Positions 49,538-59,171 of a DNA stretch of 64,000 nucleotides are shown here, piece by piece; the stretch's first letter is position 1, and each line of letters starts with the position of its first letter. The stretch comes from an uncultured Buttiauxella sp. GTDB lineage: Bacteria; Pseudomonadota; Gammaproteobacteria; Enterobacterales; Enterobacteriaceae. The stretch lies in NCBI GenBank assembly GCA_946480445.1, contig CAMLJN010000004.1, positions 1 through 64,000 on the forward strand, read 5' to 3'. The notes under the pieces were generated by a model that did no database searches, was not told the DNA's origin, and saw nothing but the letters and a program-made list of their open reading frames with translations. Position numbers and translations under genes: made by a program.

Positions 49538-49921
49538 ATGGCCAGAACAACGCTCAGGCGCGACCTTCTCAAAAAGATGATCGTCGCGAAAATAGATATC
49601 TCCGCCTGGCTTTCGTTGCTGCGGGCGAAAGGTTACATGTCAGTCGCAGAGAGCGAGCATCTGCGCTCAAATCTCTTTGAGCTATGTAACGAGTACCGTG
49701 AAAAATCAGCCGAACTAAAGGCGGCCCGGCCGCCGCAGGAAATAGTTTCACTCGAACGGGCAGTCGCCGCGCTTTCTTCTGCCGGGATCTGCCTGATGAG
49801 CGGTCGCCATGACTGCCCGCACTACATCGCCGTCGACGCCGATAAGCTGGAAAGCTGCCTCGATCAGCTTTCGCACAGCCTCAACGCGCTGCTTGTCAGC
49901 CAGCAGGCCGTCGACGTTTAG
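49538..49921 (+). CDS. bssR: Biofilm regulator BssR-like protein
   Basis: A 127-residue protein equal in length to E. coli BssR (YliH). The best conserved parts are RAKGYMSVAESEHLR, ICLMSGRHDCPHYIAVDADKLESCL (read as ICLMSGRHDCP and VDADKLESCL). BssR influences biofilm formation and indole-related signalling; the mechanism is unclear. The ATG at 49538 follows GGAAGGAGGA; an upstream GTG adds 12 unconserved residues. The rest of the sequence is only moderately similar to E. coli. Confidence 0.85.
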   Translation: MARTTLRRDLLKKMIVAKIDISAWLSLLRAKGYMSVAESEHLRSNLFELCNEYREKSAELKAARPPQEIVSLERAVAALSSAGICLMSGRHDCPHYIAVDADKLESCLDQLSHSLNALLVSQQAVDV

Positions 49922-49995
49922 CTCCGGACGGCTACCTTTACGTCCTGACCGACGAGATTGGCGGACAGTTGCTCAAGCTGAGCCCGTCGACGGAA
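49921..49995 (+). pseudogene. yliI: 3' relic of yliI (aldose sugar dehydrogenase)
   Basis: Immediately after bssR, frame GCT CCG GAC reads APDGYLYVLTDEIGG then QLLKLSPS, the C-terminal signature of soluble PQQ-type aldose sugar dehydrogenases such as YliI. In E. coli yliI lies exactly between bssR and gstB. Only about 25 codons remain, with no start and no upstream body, so the gene was deleted and this is its tail. Confidence 0.7.
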
Positions 49996-49996
49996 G

Positions 49997-50623
49997 TTAA
50001 CTTAGCGGGATCATCACGATTTTCTGGAAGGCCGGGCGCTGGGTCAACTGCTGATACCAGCGCTGGAGATGCAGATGGGCTCCCCATTTCACGTCCAGGT
50101 TCAGCAGCGCATAGAGCGTTGGCCCCAGCGCAATATCCGCCGTGCTAAAGTCATCTCCGCCAAACCAGGTCTGTTTCGCCAGCTCATTATCGAGAATAGA
50201 GAACAGCGCGTCACAACGGGTAATGCTGTCTTCAATCAATTGGCGATCGCGCAGTGCAGGCTCGGTGCGTACCAGGTTGATAAACACGCCGCGATAGGGG
50301 GCCGCTAGCGTTGTTGCCATCCAGTCCATCCACTTCTCGCCCCTGGCTCGCGTGGCGGGATCTTCCTGCCACAGCGCATCCTTGCCGTACTGAGCCGCAA
50401 GGTAACGCACGATGGTGTTGGACTCCCAGAGCGTCAGATGGGTCGCATCGTCATGCATACAGGGCACCAGCGCGTTAGGGTTCATTGCCAGATATTCGGC
50501 ATCGTGCGTTTTACCAAACTTGCCGCCCGCCGGGATGGAGCGGTAAGCCACTCTCAGCTCTTCCAGACACCAAAGCACTTTCTTCACATTGGTCGAATTA
50601 TCTCTGCCCCAAACGGTTATCAT
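49997..50623 (-). CDS. gstB: Glutathione S-transferase GstB
   Basis: A 208-residue GST with an N-terminal thioredoxin fold (MITVWGRDNSTNVKKVLWCLEEL) and an all-helical C-terminal domain ending QRPAFQKIVMIPLS. The conserved ESNTIVRYLAAQYG stretch binds glutathione. The start at 50623 gives the family length; the longer frame adds 41 residues with no homology visible. It is convergent with bssR, with the yliI relic between. Confidence 0.92.
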   Translation of the reverse strand: MITVWGRDNSTNVKKVLWCLEELRVAYRSIPAGGKFGKTHDAEYLAMNPNALVPCMHDDATHLTLWESNTIVRYLAAQYGKDALWQEDPATRARGEKWMDWMATTLAAPYRGVFINLVRTEPALRDRQLIEDSITRCDALFSILDNELAKQTWFGGDDFSTADIALGPTLYALLNLDVKWGAHLHLQRWYQQLTQRPAFQKIVMIPLS

Positions 50624-50862
50624 ATTTGCTCCGAGTTGATGAGTAGGTTTGCCTGCTGAGTAAGAAAACACCATAGCACTTCCACAAACCATAAAAATAT
50701 AAGCGCGAGCTCGGCAAGTGCGCAAAATATCGAATAAACTTAACAAACTTTACCAACATCATGTTTCTTTAAACGGATTCGCACGCTAGCTTACTTACAA
50801 CTTGAAATGCTGAGTGACGGCGTGCGTCGTGACTTTTTTTGAATGGACACTCGGGTGGTTTT

Positions 50863-52071
50863 ATGAAGAGTTTGCAGATCCCAGCCTCGCTACGAGCCCT
50901 GTTTGCAGGGACGACCCTTATGTTACTGGCGGCGCCAGCGGTTGCCGCCGAACAGGCCACGGTGGCAGCCCCGCAGCTGGACGCCAGAGCCTGGATTTTA
51001 ATGGACTATGCCAGTGGGAAGGTGCTGGCGGAAGGCAATGCGGATGAGAAGCTCGATCCTGCCAGTCTGACCAAGCTAATGACCAGCTACGTCGTGGGCC
51101 AGGCGCTGAAAGCGGGCAAAATTCACCTGACCGATATGGTGACCATCGGCAAAGATGCCTGGGCCACCGGTAATCCGGAGCTGCGCGGTTCCTCGCTGAT
51201 GTTCCTGAAGCCTGGCGATCTCGTCTCGGTTGAAGATCTGAATAAAGGGGTGATTATCCAGTCGGGCAACGACGCCAGTATTGCGATTGCCGACTATGTG
51301 GCAGGCAGCCAGGATTCCTTCGTCGGCCTGATGAACAACTATGCGCAAAAGCTGGGTCTTACCAGCACCACCTTTAAAACGGTACACGGCCTGGATGCGC
51401 CGGGACAGTTCAGCACCGCGCGTGACATGGCGCTGCTGGGCAAGGCTTTAATCCACGATGTGCCGGATGAGTACGCCATTCATAAAGAAAAAGAGTTCAC
51501 CTTCAATAAAATTAAGCAGCCTAACCGCAACCGCCTGTTGTGGAGCTCAAACCTGAACGTCGACGGAATGAAAACCGGGACGACGGCAGGCGCGGGATAC
51601 AATCTTGTCGCTTCGGCAACCCAGGGCGATATGCGCCTGATTTCTGTTGTGCTGGGCACCAAAACCGACCGTATCCGCTTTAACGAAAGTGAAAAACTGC
51701 TGACCTGGGGCTTCCGGTTCTATGAAACGGTGACGCCAATTAAACCAGACGCGACCTTTGTGACGCAGCGAGTATGGTTCGGGGACAGCAGCGAGGTGAA
51801 GCTGGGGGCGGGTGAAGGCGGCTCGGTAACCATTCCTCGTGGGCAACTGAAAAACCTGAAGGCCAGCTTTACGCTGACCCAGCCGCAGCTGACCGCACCG
51901 CTGAAAAAAGGCCAGGTTGTCGGCAAAATTGATTTCCTGCTCAACGGTAAATCCATCGAACAGCGTCCGCTGATGGTCATGGAAGCCGTGGAAGAGGGGG
52001 GCTTCTTTAGCCGGATGTGGGACTTCGTCCTGATGAAGTTCCACACCTGGTTTGGCAGCTGGTTCTCCTGA
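50863..52071 (+). CDS. dacC: D-alanyl-D-alanine carboxypeptidase DacC (PBP6)
   Basis: A 402-residue penicillin-binding protein that trims the terminal D-Ala of peptidoglycan stem peptides. A signal peptide ends APAVAA; active-site motifs are SLTK (in DPASLTKLM), SGN (IIQSGNDAS) and KTG ([12 protein letters not shown]). The C-terminal domain ends in the amphipathic anchor [18 protein letters not shown]. The ATG at 50863 fits a normal signal peptide. Its stop abuts the stop of convergent deoR. Confidence 0.96.
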   Translation: MKSLQIPASLRALFAGTTLMLLAAPAVAAEQATVAAPQLDARAWILMDYASGKVLAEGNADEKLDPASLTKLMTSYVVGQALKAGKIHLTDMVTIGKDAWATGNPELRGSSLMFLKPGDLVSVEDLNKGVIIQSGNDASIAIADYVAGSQDSFVGLMNNYAQKLGLTSTTFKTVHGLDAPGQFSTARDMALLGKALIHDVPDEYAIHKEKEFTFNKIKQPNRNRLLWSSNLNVDGMKTGTTAGAGYNLVASATQGDMRLISVVLGTKTDRIRFNESEKLLTWGFRFYETVTPIKPDATFVTQRVWFGDSSEVKLGAGEGGSVTIPRGQLKNLKASFTLTQPQLTAPLKKGQVVGKIDFLLNGKSIEQRPLMVMEAVEEGGFFSRMWDFVLMKFHTWFGSWFS

Positions 52072-52836
52072 TTACCAGATCAGTTTGATCTCTTCCGCCG
52101 CGGCGTATTCCACAAACTCCGCGGCGGGTTTTTCATTGGTAATGATATTGTGGAACGACGACAGCGGCCCCATGCAGGCCGGACGGACCTTACCAAATTT
52201 ACTGCTATCCGCCACCAGCACGCAAAGCTGCGACATCGACAGCGCCCAGTGCTTCACCGGCAGCTCATCAAGATTAAAACAGGTTGCGCCGTGACGCGGA
52301 TGCAGACCTGCCGCCGATAAAAAGGCGATATCCGGGCAGAGGTTGCTCAAGCACTCCTGAAAATTAATCGGCTTAAATATCGCATTGCTGGCGTGAAATT
52401 CCCCGCCGCTTAAAATTACGCGGCAGTTGGGTTTGTCCTGCAGGGCGAGAAAAGTATTCAGGGAATAGCAAACGCCGGTAAACGTCAGGTCATCATCCAG
52501 CGCTTCAATGATGGAAGGCGTGGTGGTGCCGCAGTCAAAAAACACCGTCTGATGAGGACGAATCATGGCGGCAGCAATACGCGCGGCATGGCGCTTTTCT
52601 TCGATTTGCCGCGTTTTCTGGTCGCTCAGCAAATAGTGGCTGGCCGCCGAGCTGCGCGGTTCCAGGACAATATACCCTCCCAGCAGCACTACCGGTCCGG
52701 GTTCGCTGTTCAGGTCGCGGCGAATGGTCATTTCCGATACGCCCAGCAGCGTAGCTGCGTCCTTCAGATGAATTTTATCGCTGCGTTTTAACGCCTGGAT
52801 CAGGCGATTGATGCGTTCGTCGCGCCGGGTTTCCAT
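52072..52836 (-). CDS. deoR: Deoxyribose operon repressor DeoR
   Basis: A 254-residue regulator with the DeoR-type helix-turn-helix LKDAATLLGVSEMTIRRDLN at about residues 23-42 and a sugar-phosphate sensing domain with FFDCGTTT and ATCFNLDELPVKHWA. It represses deoxynucleoside catabolism genes until deoxyribose-5-phosphate appears. The METRRDERI start at 52836 has an AGAGGG site; the upstream frame reads through a terminator and is not coding. Confidence 0.94.
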   Translation of the reverse strand: METRRDERINRLIQALKRSDKIHLKDAATLLGVSEMTIRRDLNSEPGPVVLLGGYIVLEPRSSAASHYLLSDQKTRQIEEKRHAARIAAAMIRPHQTVFFDCGTTTPSIIEALDDDLTFTGVCYSLNTFLALQDKPNCRVILSGGEFHASNAIFKPINFQECLSNLCPDIAFLSAAGLHPRHGATCFNLDELPVKHWALSMSQLCVLVADSSKFGKVRPACMGPLSSFHNIITNEKPAAEFVEYAAAEEIKLIW

Positions 52837-52854
52837 AATGCCCTCTGAACAGTA

Positions 52855-52877
52855 AAAACCCGGCGTCGCCGGGTTTT
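52855..52877. terminator. Bidirectional terminator between ybjG and deoR
   Basis: AAAACCCGGC and GCCGGGTTTT form a perfect 10-bp stem with loop GTC. It lies downstream of ybjG and upstream of deoR, both leftward, and so isolates deoR. Confidence 0.85.
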
Positions 52878-52887
52878 GAAAGCGTTG

Positions 52888-52912
52888 GGCGGATAAGGCC
52901 GTGCCATCCGCC
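52888..52912. repeat. REP-like palindrome
   Basis: GGCGGAT and ATCCGCC arms enclose AAGGCCGTGCC, close to the classical REP design GGCGGATAAGG...ATCCGGC. It sits in the 3' region of ybjG, the usual place for REP elements. Confidence 0.65.
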
Positions 52913-52972
52913 GCGGGTGTTGGCAAGTCAGTGTTACGCTCGCCGTCGGGCATTTTACCCGTGCATCACCGC

Positions 52973-53581
52973 TTAGTCACGCACCCAGCCTTTACGAATC
53001 AGCAGTGCAAAGCAGAAACGGTGAATCTGGTGCAGACGTTTATAAATCTGCTCCCCCCAAATATTCCAGATGATTTGCGCCAGCAGGCACGAACAGAAGC
53101 CGACCAGCAGCCCGCCCAGCATATCCAGTGGCCAGTGCACGCCGAGATAAACCCGCGACCAGGCGATGGCGCAGGCGATGGCGAACAGCACCACGCCCGA
53201 CCACAGGCGGTGCCAGAAAAGAAACGCCAGCGCAAAGGTAAAAATCACCGTACCGTGGTCGCTCGGGAAGGAGTCATCCGGGGCGTGGTGCAGGAAGTTA
53301 TAGCCGATCCCCTCCACAAACGGACGGTCGTGCGGGAAGATATGGCCGATAATCCAGGACAGGGAGACGCTGACAATCAGCGCGATGGCGGTTTTAATCA
53401 CCACTTCTCGCTGGGCGGTAATCTGTCTGCGCTGGCCCCACAGCCAGAGGATGACGATAAGCAACGGGACAATATTGATCAGATCTTTGGCAAGAAAAAT
53501 CGCCAGCTGGATGACCGATTCCGACGAGGCCGGGGTAGCGTTAATCAGCAAAAAGAGCGTCTGATTGAGTTGTTCCATCAT
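52973..53581 (-). CDS. ybjG: Undecaprenyl-diphosphatase YbjG
   Basis: A 202-residue PAP2 membrane phosphatase that recycles undecaprenyl pyrophosphate. Active-site motifs are HDRPF, PSDHGTVIF and SRVYLGVHWPLDMLGG, with five to six membrane helices. It starts 4 bp inside the preceding PAP2 gene, so both are made from one message. YbjG of E. coli and Salmonella is, from memory, in the PmrA/BasR regulon, which fits the box upstream of this operon. Confidence 0.94.
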   Translation of the reverse strand: MMEQLNQTLFLLINATPASSESVIQLAIFLAKDLINIVPLLIVILWLWGQRRQITAQREVVIKTAIALIVSVSLSWIIGHIFPHDRPFVEGIGYNFLHHAPDDSFPSDHGTVIFTFALAFLFWHRLWSGVVLFAIACAIAWSRVYLGVHWPLDMLGGLLVGFCSCLLAQIIWNIWGEQIYKRLHQIHRFCFALLIRKGWVRD

Positions 53582-54318
53582 AAAGATTGAGGTTCCTTAA
53601 CCATAAAGGTGGAAGCAAGGCCGTACACCACGACCTGCGTTAACCAAACCCACCAACCTGCCCACAGGTTGTGGCTGAAAAAGTGTGCGCCGCGCATGAC
53701 CTGGCCGTAGCCCATGATAAGCCCGAGGGCGGCACCGCCTGCGAGGCAACACCAGGCGAGCGTCGGGCGCTCGCGGTAAAACAAGAAAAACAGCGCCATC
53801 GCCGCAAAGCCGCTGGACGCATGGCCGCCGGGGAAGCAGCGCCCCGGTCCGCTGTCGGGCGGCACCTGGCCGAACAGCGGGTAAGAGAGCGCTTTACCGC
53901 CATATTCCACCAGGTCCCACGGACAGGAGTGGTGGCTGGTGGCTTTTAAAATACCGACCGCCAGCGCACCCAGCCCAAATAATACCGCGACCGTTATTAG
54001 CCTTGGCTGGCGACGAATCACGCCGTAAATCAAGGCGATAACGCCCCCGGCGATGACAATGTCTTTCAGCAGCCGGTGATTAATCAGATCCAGCAGAGGG
54101 TTCTTCTGCAGGGGAAAGCTGTGGCTTGCCGCGTCGTACCAGTAGCCGGTGATCAGACGATCCAGGCCTTCATCGCGCGACAGCCAGCTAAAAAGCACGC
54201 CGAGCACAACAAGGCCTGAAAGCTGGTAAAGGTAAAAGCTTACCGGCAGACGGTAAACCAGCTTTGTCTTATTTACCCGATCTTTACCCGCTAAGCGGGA
54301 GGCGTCCTGAGCGGCCAT
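53578..54318 (-). CDS. PAP2-family phosphatase upstream of ybjG
   Basis: A 246-residue membrane protein. The phosphatase motifs are visible as KATSHHSCPWDL, PGGHASSGFAAM and RGAHFFSHNLWAGWW, with five to six hydrophobic segments. The first motif lacks the usual RP and instead has HHSCPWDL, a pattern I associate with lipid A-type or LpxE-like phosphatases, though not strongly enough to name it. It overlaps ybjG and is the first gene of the pair; E. coli has no such gene here. A PmrA-type box lies 44 bp upstream of its start. Confidence 0.83.
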   Translation of the reverse strand: MAAQDASRLAGKDRVNKTKLVYRLPVSFYLYQLSGLVVLGVLFSWLSRDEGLDRLITGYWYDAASHSFPLQKNPLLDLINHRLLKDIVIAGGVIALIYGVIRRQPRLITVAVLFGLGALAVGILKATSHHSCPWDLVEYGGKALSYPLFGQVPPDSGPGRCFPGGHASSGFAAMALFFLFYRERPTLAWCCLAGGAALGLIMGYGQVMRGAHFFSHNLWAGWWVWLTQVVVYGLASTFMVKEPQSL

Positions 54319-54361
54319 AGCGACTTTCTTAAAAATGAAAATCGCAGCATACGCAGCTGAT

Positions 54362-54378
54362 ATTAAGAAAACCTTAAA
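54362..54378 (-). promoter_or_regulatory. PmrA/BasR box upstream of the PAP2-ybjG operon
   Basis: Read on the minus strand: TTTAAG-GTTTT-CTTAAT, a perfect fit to the PmrA pattern YTTAAK-N5-YTTAAK. It is 44-60 bp before the start of the first PAP2 gene, suitable for a -35 position. It predicts induction by Fe3+, low pH or polymyxin through PmrAB. Confidence 0.7.
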
Positions 54379-54435
54379 CGAAACTGAGGTTGTGCTTTAT
54401 CTGTCCGATTTCGCCAGAATTCACTATCTCCAGGG

Positions 54436-54465
54436 CGGGCAATTTATTAAACTGCCCGTGTTTTT
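54436..54465 (+). terminator. Terminator-like hairpin in the mdfA leader
   Basis: CGGGCA and TGCCCG pair around an AT-rich 11-base loop and are followed by TGTTTTTTCG. It is oriented with mdfA, 36 bp before its start, with only divergent genes upstream. It could therefore act as an attenuator of mdfA. Confidence 0.6.
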
Positions 54466-54500
54466 TCGTTTCTTCTTGTCACTATCCTCTTGAGTAACTA

Positions 54501-55721
54501 ATGCAAAATAATAAGCGACTGGGTCGCCAGGCACTGCTTTTCCCGCTGTGTCTGGTCCTGTACGAATTTTCAACCTACATCGGCAACGACATGATCCAGC
54601 CGGGCATGCTGGCGGTTGTCGCGCAGTACAACGCGGGCATCGAATGGGTGCCGACGTCGATGACGGCCTATCTGGCCGGGGGCATGTTCCTGCAATGGCT
54701 GTTAGGGCCGCTTTCGGATCGTATTGGCCGCCGTCCGGTAATGCTGACCGGCGTGGTGTGGTTTATCGTTACCTGCCTTGCCACGCTGCTGGCGCAGAAT
54801 ATTGAACAGTTCACCCTCCTGCGCTTCCTGCAGGGCATCAGCCTGTGCTTTATCGGTGCGGTAGGCTACGCGGCGATTCAGGAATCCTTTGAGGAGGCGG
54901 TATGCATTAAAATTACCGCGCTGATGGCAAACGTTGCGCTGATTGCGCCGTTGCTCGGCCCATTAGTCGGGGCGGCCTGGGTACATTACGCTCCCTGGGA
55001 AACCATGTTTATTCTGTTTGCCGTGCTGGCGGCGTTTTCTTTCTTTGGTCTGTTTAAGGCTATGCCGGAGACGGCGACGCGGCTTGGTGAAAAGCTGTCG
55101 TTAAAAGATCTGGGCCATGATTACAAGCTGGTGCTCAAAAACGTGCGGTTTGTGGCAGGATCGCTTGCGATAGGCTTTGTCAGCCTGCCGCTGCTGGCGT
55201 GGATTGCGCAGTCTCCGGTCATTATCATCAGCGGGGAAAAGCTGAGCACCTATCAGTACGGTTTATTGCAGGTGCCGATTTTCGGCGCGTTGATAGCTGG
55301 TAACGTCGTGCTGGCTCGCTTAACCTCACGGCGCAGTATCCGCTCGCTGATTATTCTTGGCGGCTGGTGGATTGTGCCGGGGCTGTTGGTTGCCGCTGTG
55401 GCAACGGTTGCGTCTTCCCACGCCTACCTGTGGATGACGGCGGGGCTCAGCCTGTACGCCTTCGGGATAGGTCTTGCCAACGCAGGTCTGGTGCGGCTGA
55501 CCCTGTTTGCCAGCGAAATGAGCAAAGGGACAGTCTCGGCCGCGATGGGGATGTTACAGATGCTGATCTTCACCGTCGGTATTGAGGTCAGCAAACATGC
55601 CTATCTGCACGGCGGCAGCGGCCTGTTCAGCCTGTTTAACCTGCTGGGTGGCGCGCTGTGGCTGGGGCTGATGTTTGTATTTTTAAGAGATAAACGCGTG
55701 GGTAATACGACAGACGTGTAG
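54501..55721 (+). CDS. mdfA: Multidrug efflux MFS transporter MdfA
   Basis: A 406-residue proton-coupled exporter with 12 membrane helices. The family hallmark [23 protein letters not shown] (in two parts: [15 protein letters not shown] and NDMIQPGML) holds the acidic pair Glu22 and Asp30, which correspond to Glu26 and Asp34 of E. coli. It exports chloramphenicol, lipophilic cations and also helps alkaline pH tolerance. A terminator-like hairpin lies in its leader. Confidence 0.95.
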   Translation: MQNNKRLGRQALLFPLCLVLYEFSTYIGNDMIQPGMLAVVAQYNAGIEWVPTSMTAYLAGGMFLQWLLGPLSDRIGRRPVMLTGVVWFIVTCLATLLAQNIEQFTLLRFLQGISLCFIGAVGYAAIQESFEEAVCIKITALMANVALIAPLLGPLVGAAWVHYAPWETMFILFAVLAAFSFFGLFKAMPETATRLGEKLSLKDLGHDYKLVLKNVRFVAGSLAIGFVSLPLLAWIAQSPVIIISGEKLSTYQYGLLQVPIFGALIAGNVVLARLTSRRSIRSLIILGGWWIVPGLLVAAVATVASSHAYLWMTAGLSLYAFGIGLANAGLVRLTLFASEMSKGTVSAAMGMLQMLIFTVGIEVSKHAYLHGGSGLFSLFNLLGGALWLGLMFVFLRDKRVGNTTDV

Positions 55722-55730
55722 CTTTGAAAT

Positions 55731-55755
55731 CCGCTCTCTGTCTGCGGGAGAGGGC
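55731..55755. repeat. GC-rich palindromic repeat, copy 5 (short)
   Basis: CCGCTCTCTGTCTGCGGGAGAGGGCG contains a CTCTC/GAGAG stem and is a shortened member of the family, between convergent mdfA and metG. Confidence 0.5.
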
Positions 55756-55770
55756 GATATCAGGCAAGGC

Positions 55771-55799
55771 AAAAAAAACCCGGCACGCCGGGTTTTTTT
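55771..55799. terminator. Bidirectional terminator between mdfA and metG
   Basis: AAAAAAAACCCGGC and GCCGGGTTTTTTT (arms AACCCGGC/GCCGGGTT, loop AC) give a stem with A and T runs on both sides, suited to ending transcription of both convergent genes. It is also the right-hand junction of the 18-19 min block. Confidence 0.9.
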
Positions 55800-55813
55800 A
55801 CTGAATCAGCCAA

Positions 55814-57847
55814 TCACTTCACCGCCATGCCAGGCTGGGCGCCGCTATCCGGGCTTAACAGGAAGATGTCTTTTCCGCCAGGCCCTGCTGCCATCACCAT
55901 CCCTTCCGAGATGCCGAAGCGCATTTTACGTGGCGCCAGGTTTGCCACCATCACCGTCAGACGGCCTTCCAGCTTCTGCGGCTCCGGGTAAGCGGAGCGG
56001 ATGCCGGAGAAGACATTGCGTTTCTCGCCGCCCAGATCCAGCGTCAGGCGCAGCAGTTTGTCTGAACCTTCAACAAACTCTGCCTTCTCGATAAGCGCGA
56101 TACGCAAATCGACTTTGGCAAAATCATCAAAGGCGATGGTGTCTGCGATCGGGTCGTCTGCCAGCGGGCCGCTAACCGGTGCAGCCGCGGCCTTCACTTC
56201 CTCTTTCGAGGCTTCAACCAGCGCTTCAACCTGCTTCATCTCAATACGGTTATACAGCGCTTTAAAGTTGTTGACCTTGTGGCTGAGCAGCGGCTGCGCA
56301 ATAGCGTCCCACGTCAGCTCGGTATTCAGGAAAGCTTCTGCACGTTCGGCAAGCGTTGGCAGCACCGGCTTAAGCCAGGTCATCAGCACGCGGAACATGT
56401 TGATACCCATGGTGCAGATGGATTGCAGGTCGGCATCGCGGCCTTCCTGTTTTGCCACCACCCACGGAGCCTGTTCGTCAACGTAGCGGTTTGCCACGTC
56501 GGCCAGCGCCATGATTTCACGCACCGCACGGCCAAATTCGCGGCTTTCCCAGGCTTCGCCAATGCTGGCTGCGGCATCGGTAAAGGTTTTGTACAGCGTC
56601 GGGTCGGCAATTTCAGCGGCCAGCTGGCCGTCGAAACGCTTCGCGATAAAGCCCGCGTTACGGGAAGCCAGGTTAACCACTTTGTTGACGATGTCGCTGT
56701 TTACGCGCTGCACGAAGTCTTCCAGGTTCAGGTCGATATCGTCGATGCGCGAGGACAGCTTCGCGGTGTAGTAATAACGCAGGCTGTCGGCGTCGAAATG
56801 GTTCAGCCAGGTGCTGGCCTTAATAAAGGTGCCGCGAGATTTGGACATCTTCGCGCCGTTCACCGTTACGTAGCCATGCACAAAGAGGTTGGTAGGCTTA
56901 CGGAAACCGCTGCCTTCTAACATTGCCGGCCAGAACAGACTGTGGAAGTAAACGATATCTTTGCCGATGAAGTGGTACAGCTCGGCGGTGGAGTCTTTCT
57001 TCCAGTATTCGTCGAAGCTTTCCGTGTCGCCGCGTTTGTCGCACAGGTTTTTGAACGAACCCATGTAGCCGATTGGCGCGTCCAGCCAGACGTAGAAGTA
57101 TTTGCCCGGCGCGTCCGGGATTTCGAAACCGAAGTACGGCGCATCGCGGGAGATGTCCCACTGTTGCAGGCCGGACTCGAACCATTCCTGCATTTTGTTT
57201 GCCACCTGCTCCTGCAATGCGCCGGAGCGGGTCCAGGCCTGCAGCATTTCGCTAAACGACGGCAGATCGAAGAAGAAGTGCTCGGAGTCACGCATCTCTG
57301 GCGTCGCGCCGGAGACGACGGATTTCGGATCGATAAGCTCGGTCGGGCTGTAGGTCGCGCCGCAGACTTCGCAGTTATCGCCGTACTGATCCGGAGATTT
57401 ACATTTCGGGCAGGTGCCTTTCACGAAACGATCCGGCAGGAACATGCCTTTTTCCGGATCAAACAGCTGGGAAATGGTGCGGTTTTTAATAAAGCCGTTC
57501 TCTTTCAGACGACCATAAATCACCGACGCCAGCTCGCGGTTTTCATCGCTGTGCGTGGAGTGGTAGTTATCGTAGCTGATGTTAAAGCCGGCAAAATCGG
57601 CCTGATGCTCCTGGCTCATCTCGCCAATCATCTGCTCAGGCGTAATGCCTAACTGCTGTGCTTTCAGCATGATAGGGGTGCCGTGGGCGTCGTCTGCGCA
57701 GATAAAGTTGACCGTGTTGCCGCGCATTCGTTGGTAACGGACCCAGACGTCAGCCTGAATGTGCTCCAGCATGTGACCGAGGTGGATTGAGCCGTTAGCG
57801 TACGGGAGTGCGCACGTTACCAATAATTTTTTCGCGACATGAGCCAT
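55814..57847 (-). CDS. metG: Methionyl-tRNA synthetase
   Basis: A 677-residue class I synthetase. The HIGH-type motif is [11 protein letters not shown], the zinc knuckle CPKC...CEVCG, and the KMSKS loop [12 protein letters not shown]-terminal EMAP-II-like tRNA-binding domain starts near [15 protein letters not shown] and ends AQPGMAVK. The ATG at 57847 ([16 protein letters not shown]) gives exactly the E. coli length; 61 further upstream codons are leader. It is divergent from apbC, as in E. coli. Confidence 0.97.
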   Translation of the reverse strand: MAHVAKKLLVTCALPYANGSIHLGHMLEHIQADVWVRYQRMRGNTVNFICADDAHGTPIMLKAQQLGITPEQMIGEMSQEHQADFAGFNISYDNYHSTHSDENRELASVIYGRLKENGFIKNRTISQLFDPEKGMFLPDRFVKGTCPKCKSPDQYGDNCEVCGATYSPTELIDPKSVVSGATPEMRDSEHFFFDLPSFSEMLQAWTRSGALQEQVANKMQEWFESGLQQWDISRDAPYFGFEIPDAPGKYFYVWLDAPIGYMGSFKNLCDKRGDTESFDEYWKKDSTAELYHFIGKDIVYFHSLFWPAMLEGSGFRKPTNLFVHGYVTVNGAKMSKSRGTFIKASTWLNHFDADSLRYYYTAKLSSRIDDIDLNLEDFVQRVNSDIVNKVVNLASRNAGFIAKRFDGQLAAEIADPTLYKTFTDAAASIGEAWESREFGRAVREIMALADVANRYVDEQAPWVVAKQEGRDADLQSICTMGINMFRVLMTWLKPVLPTLAERAEAFLNTELTWDAIAQPLLSHKVNNFKALYNRIEMKQVEALVEASKEEVKAAAAPVSGPLADDPIADTIAFDDFAKVDLRIALIEKAEFVEGSDKLLRLTLDLGGEKRNVFSGIRSAYPEPQKLEGRLTVMVANLAPRKMRFGISEGMVMAAGPGGKDIFLLSPDSGAQPGMAVK

Positions 57848-58008
57848 AGTAGGAATTGCATCTTCTATAGATAAAAGGGCTTTGATGTTAACCGAAAGCC
57901 CGCCCCGCGGTAAACCACACAAGGTGCACAAGGAAATTTTATCGCGCCATGCGCCATCTGGTATGCTTAACAAACTGCAATGTACGATAAAAAACATAAG
58001 GAGTCGGG

Positions 58009-59121
58009 ATGAGTTCTCAATCCCAGGCAAGTAAGTCCCCCGAGCAGCTGCGCGCCATGGTCGCCGGGACGCTGGCCAATTTTCAGCACCCCACCCTGAA
58101 GCACAATCTCACCACGTTAAAAGCGCTGCACCATGTCGCCATGCTTGACGATACGTTGCACGTTGAGCTGCTGATGCCGTTCGTCTGGCGCAGCGGTTTT
58201 GAAGCGCTCCAGGAGCAGTGCAGCTCAGATTTGCTGCGTATTACCGGGGCGAAAGCCGTGGACTGGAAACTCAGCCAGAATGTCGCCACGTTAAAACGCG
58301 TGAAAAACCATCCTGGCATCAACGGCGTAAAAAACATTATCGCCGTGAGCTCCGGTAAAGGGGGGGTAGGCAAGTCCAGCACCGCGGTGAACCTGGCGCT
58401 GGCGCTGGCGGCGGAAGGGGCGAAGGTCGGCATTCTGGATGCGGATATTTACGGCCCCTCTATCCCCACCATGCTGGGCGCTGAGCATGAACGTCCCACC
58501 TCGCCGGACGGCACGCATATGACGCCGATCTCCGCGCATGGCCTTGCGACCAACTCAATCGGCTATCTGGTCACCGACGAAAACGCCATGGTCTGGCGCG
58601 GCCCGATGGCGAGCAAGGCGCTGATGCAGATGCTACAGGAAACGATGTGGCCTGAACTGGATTATCTGGTGCTGGATATGCCGCCGGGCACCGGTGATAT
58701 TCAGCTTACGCTTGCGCAAAATATTCCGGTTACGGGGGCAGTGGTGGTGACAACGCCGCAGGACATCGCGCTTATCGACGCCCGCAAAGGCATCGTGATG
58801 TTCGAAAAAGTGGACGTGCCGGTGTTGGGTATTGTTGAGAACATGAGCATGCATATTTGCAGCAGCTGCGGCCATCATGAGCCTATCTTCGGCACGGGCG
58901 GGGCGCAGAAACTGGCGGATCAGTATCATATTGCGCTGTTGGGTCAGATGCCGCTGCATATCTCCCTGCGTGAAGACCTGGATGCCGGTAAACCGACCGT
59001 GGTTAGCCGTCCGGACAGCGAGTTTACCGCCATCTATCGCCAGCTGGCAGGGCGAGTGGCGGCGCAGCTTTACTGGCAGGGGGAAGTCATTCCTGCGGAT
59101 ATTGCTTTCAGAGCCGTTTAG
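58009..59121 (+). CDS. apbC: Iron-sulfur cluster carrier protein ApbC (Mrp)
   Basis: A 370-residue P-loop ATPase that binds and passes on Fe-S clusters. An N-terminal MIP18-like domain is followed by the deviant Walker [10 protein letters not shown] and the cluster-binding CxxC of [22 protein letters not shown] precedes the ATG. It is next to metG as in many enterobacteria. Confidence 0.97.
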   Translation: MSSQSQASKSPEQLRAMVAGTLANFQHPTLKHNLTTLKALHHVAMLDDTLHVELLMPFVWRSGFEALQEQCSSDLLRITGAKAVDWKLSQNVATLKRVKNHPGINGVKNIIAVSSGKGGVGKSSTAVNLALALAAEGAKVGILDADIYGPSIPTMLGAEHERPTSPDGTHMTPISAHGLATNSIGYLVTDENAMVWRGPMASKALMQMLQETMWPELDYLVLDMPPGTGDIQLTLAQNIPVTGAVVVTTPQDIALIDARKGIVMFEKVDVPVLGIVENMSMHICSSCGHHEPIFGTGGAQKLADQYHIALLGQMPLHISLREDLDAGKPTVVSRPDSEFTAIYRQLAGRVAAQLYWQGEVIPADIAFRAV

Positions 59122-59128
59122 TTTTAAT

Positions 59129-59169
59129 CCCTCACCCCGGCCCTCTCTGTAAAGGGCCGGGGTGAGGGG
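59129..59169. repeat. GC-rich palindromic repeat, copy 6 (perfect)
   Basis: CCCTCACCCCGGCCCT and AGGGCCGGGGTGAGGG are perfect 16-bp arms with an 8- to 9-base loop, between the convergent apbC and GNAT genes. It is the cleanest member of the family. Confidence 0.85.
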
Positions 59170-59171
59170 AA

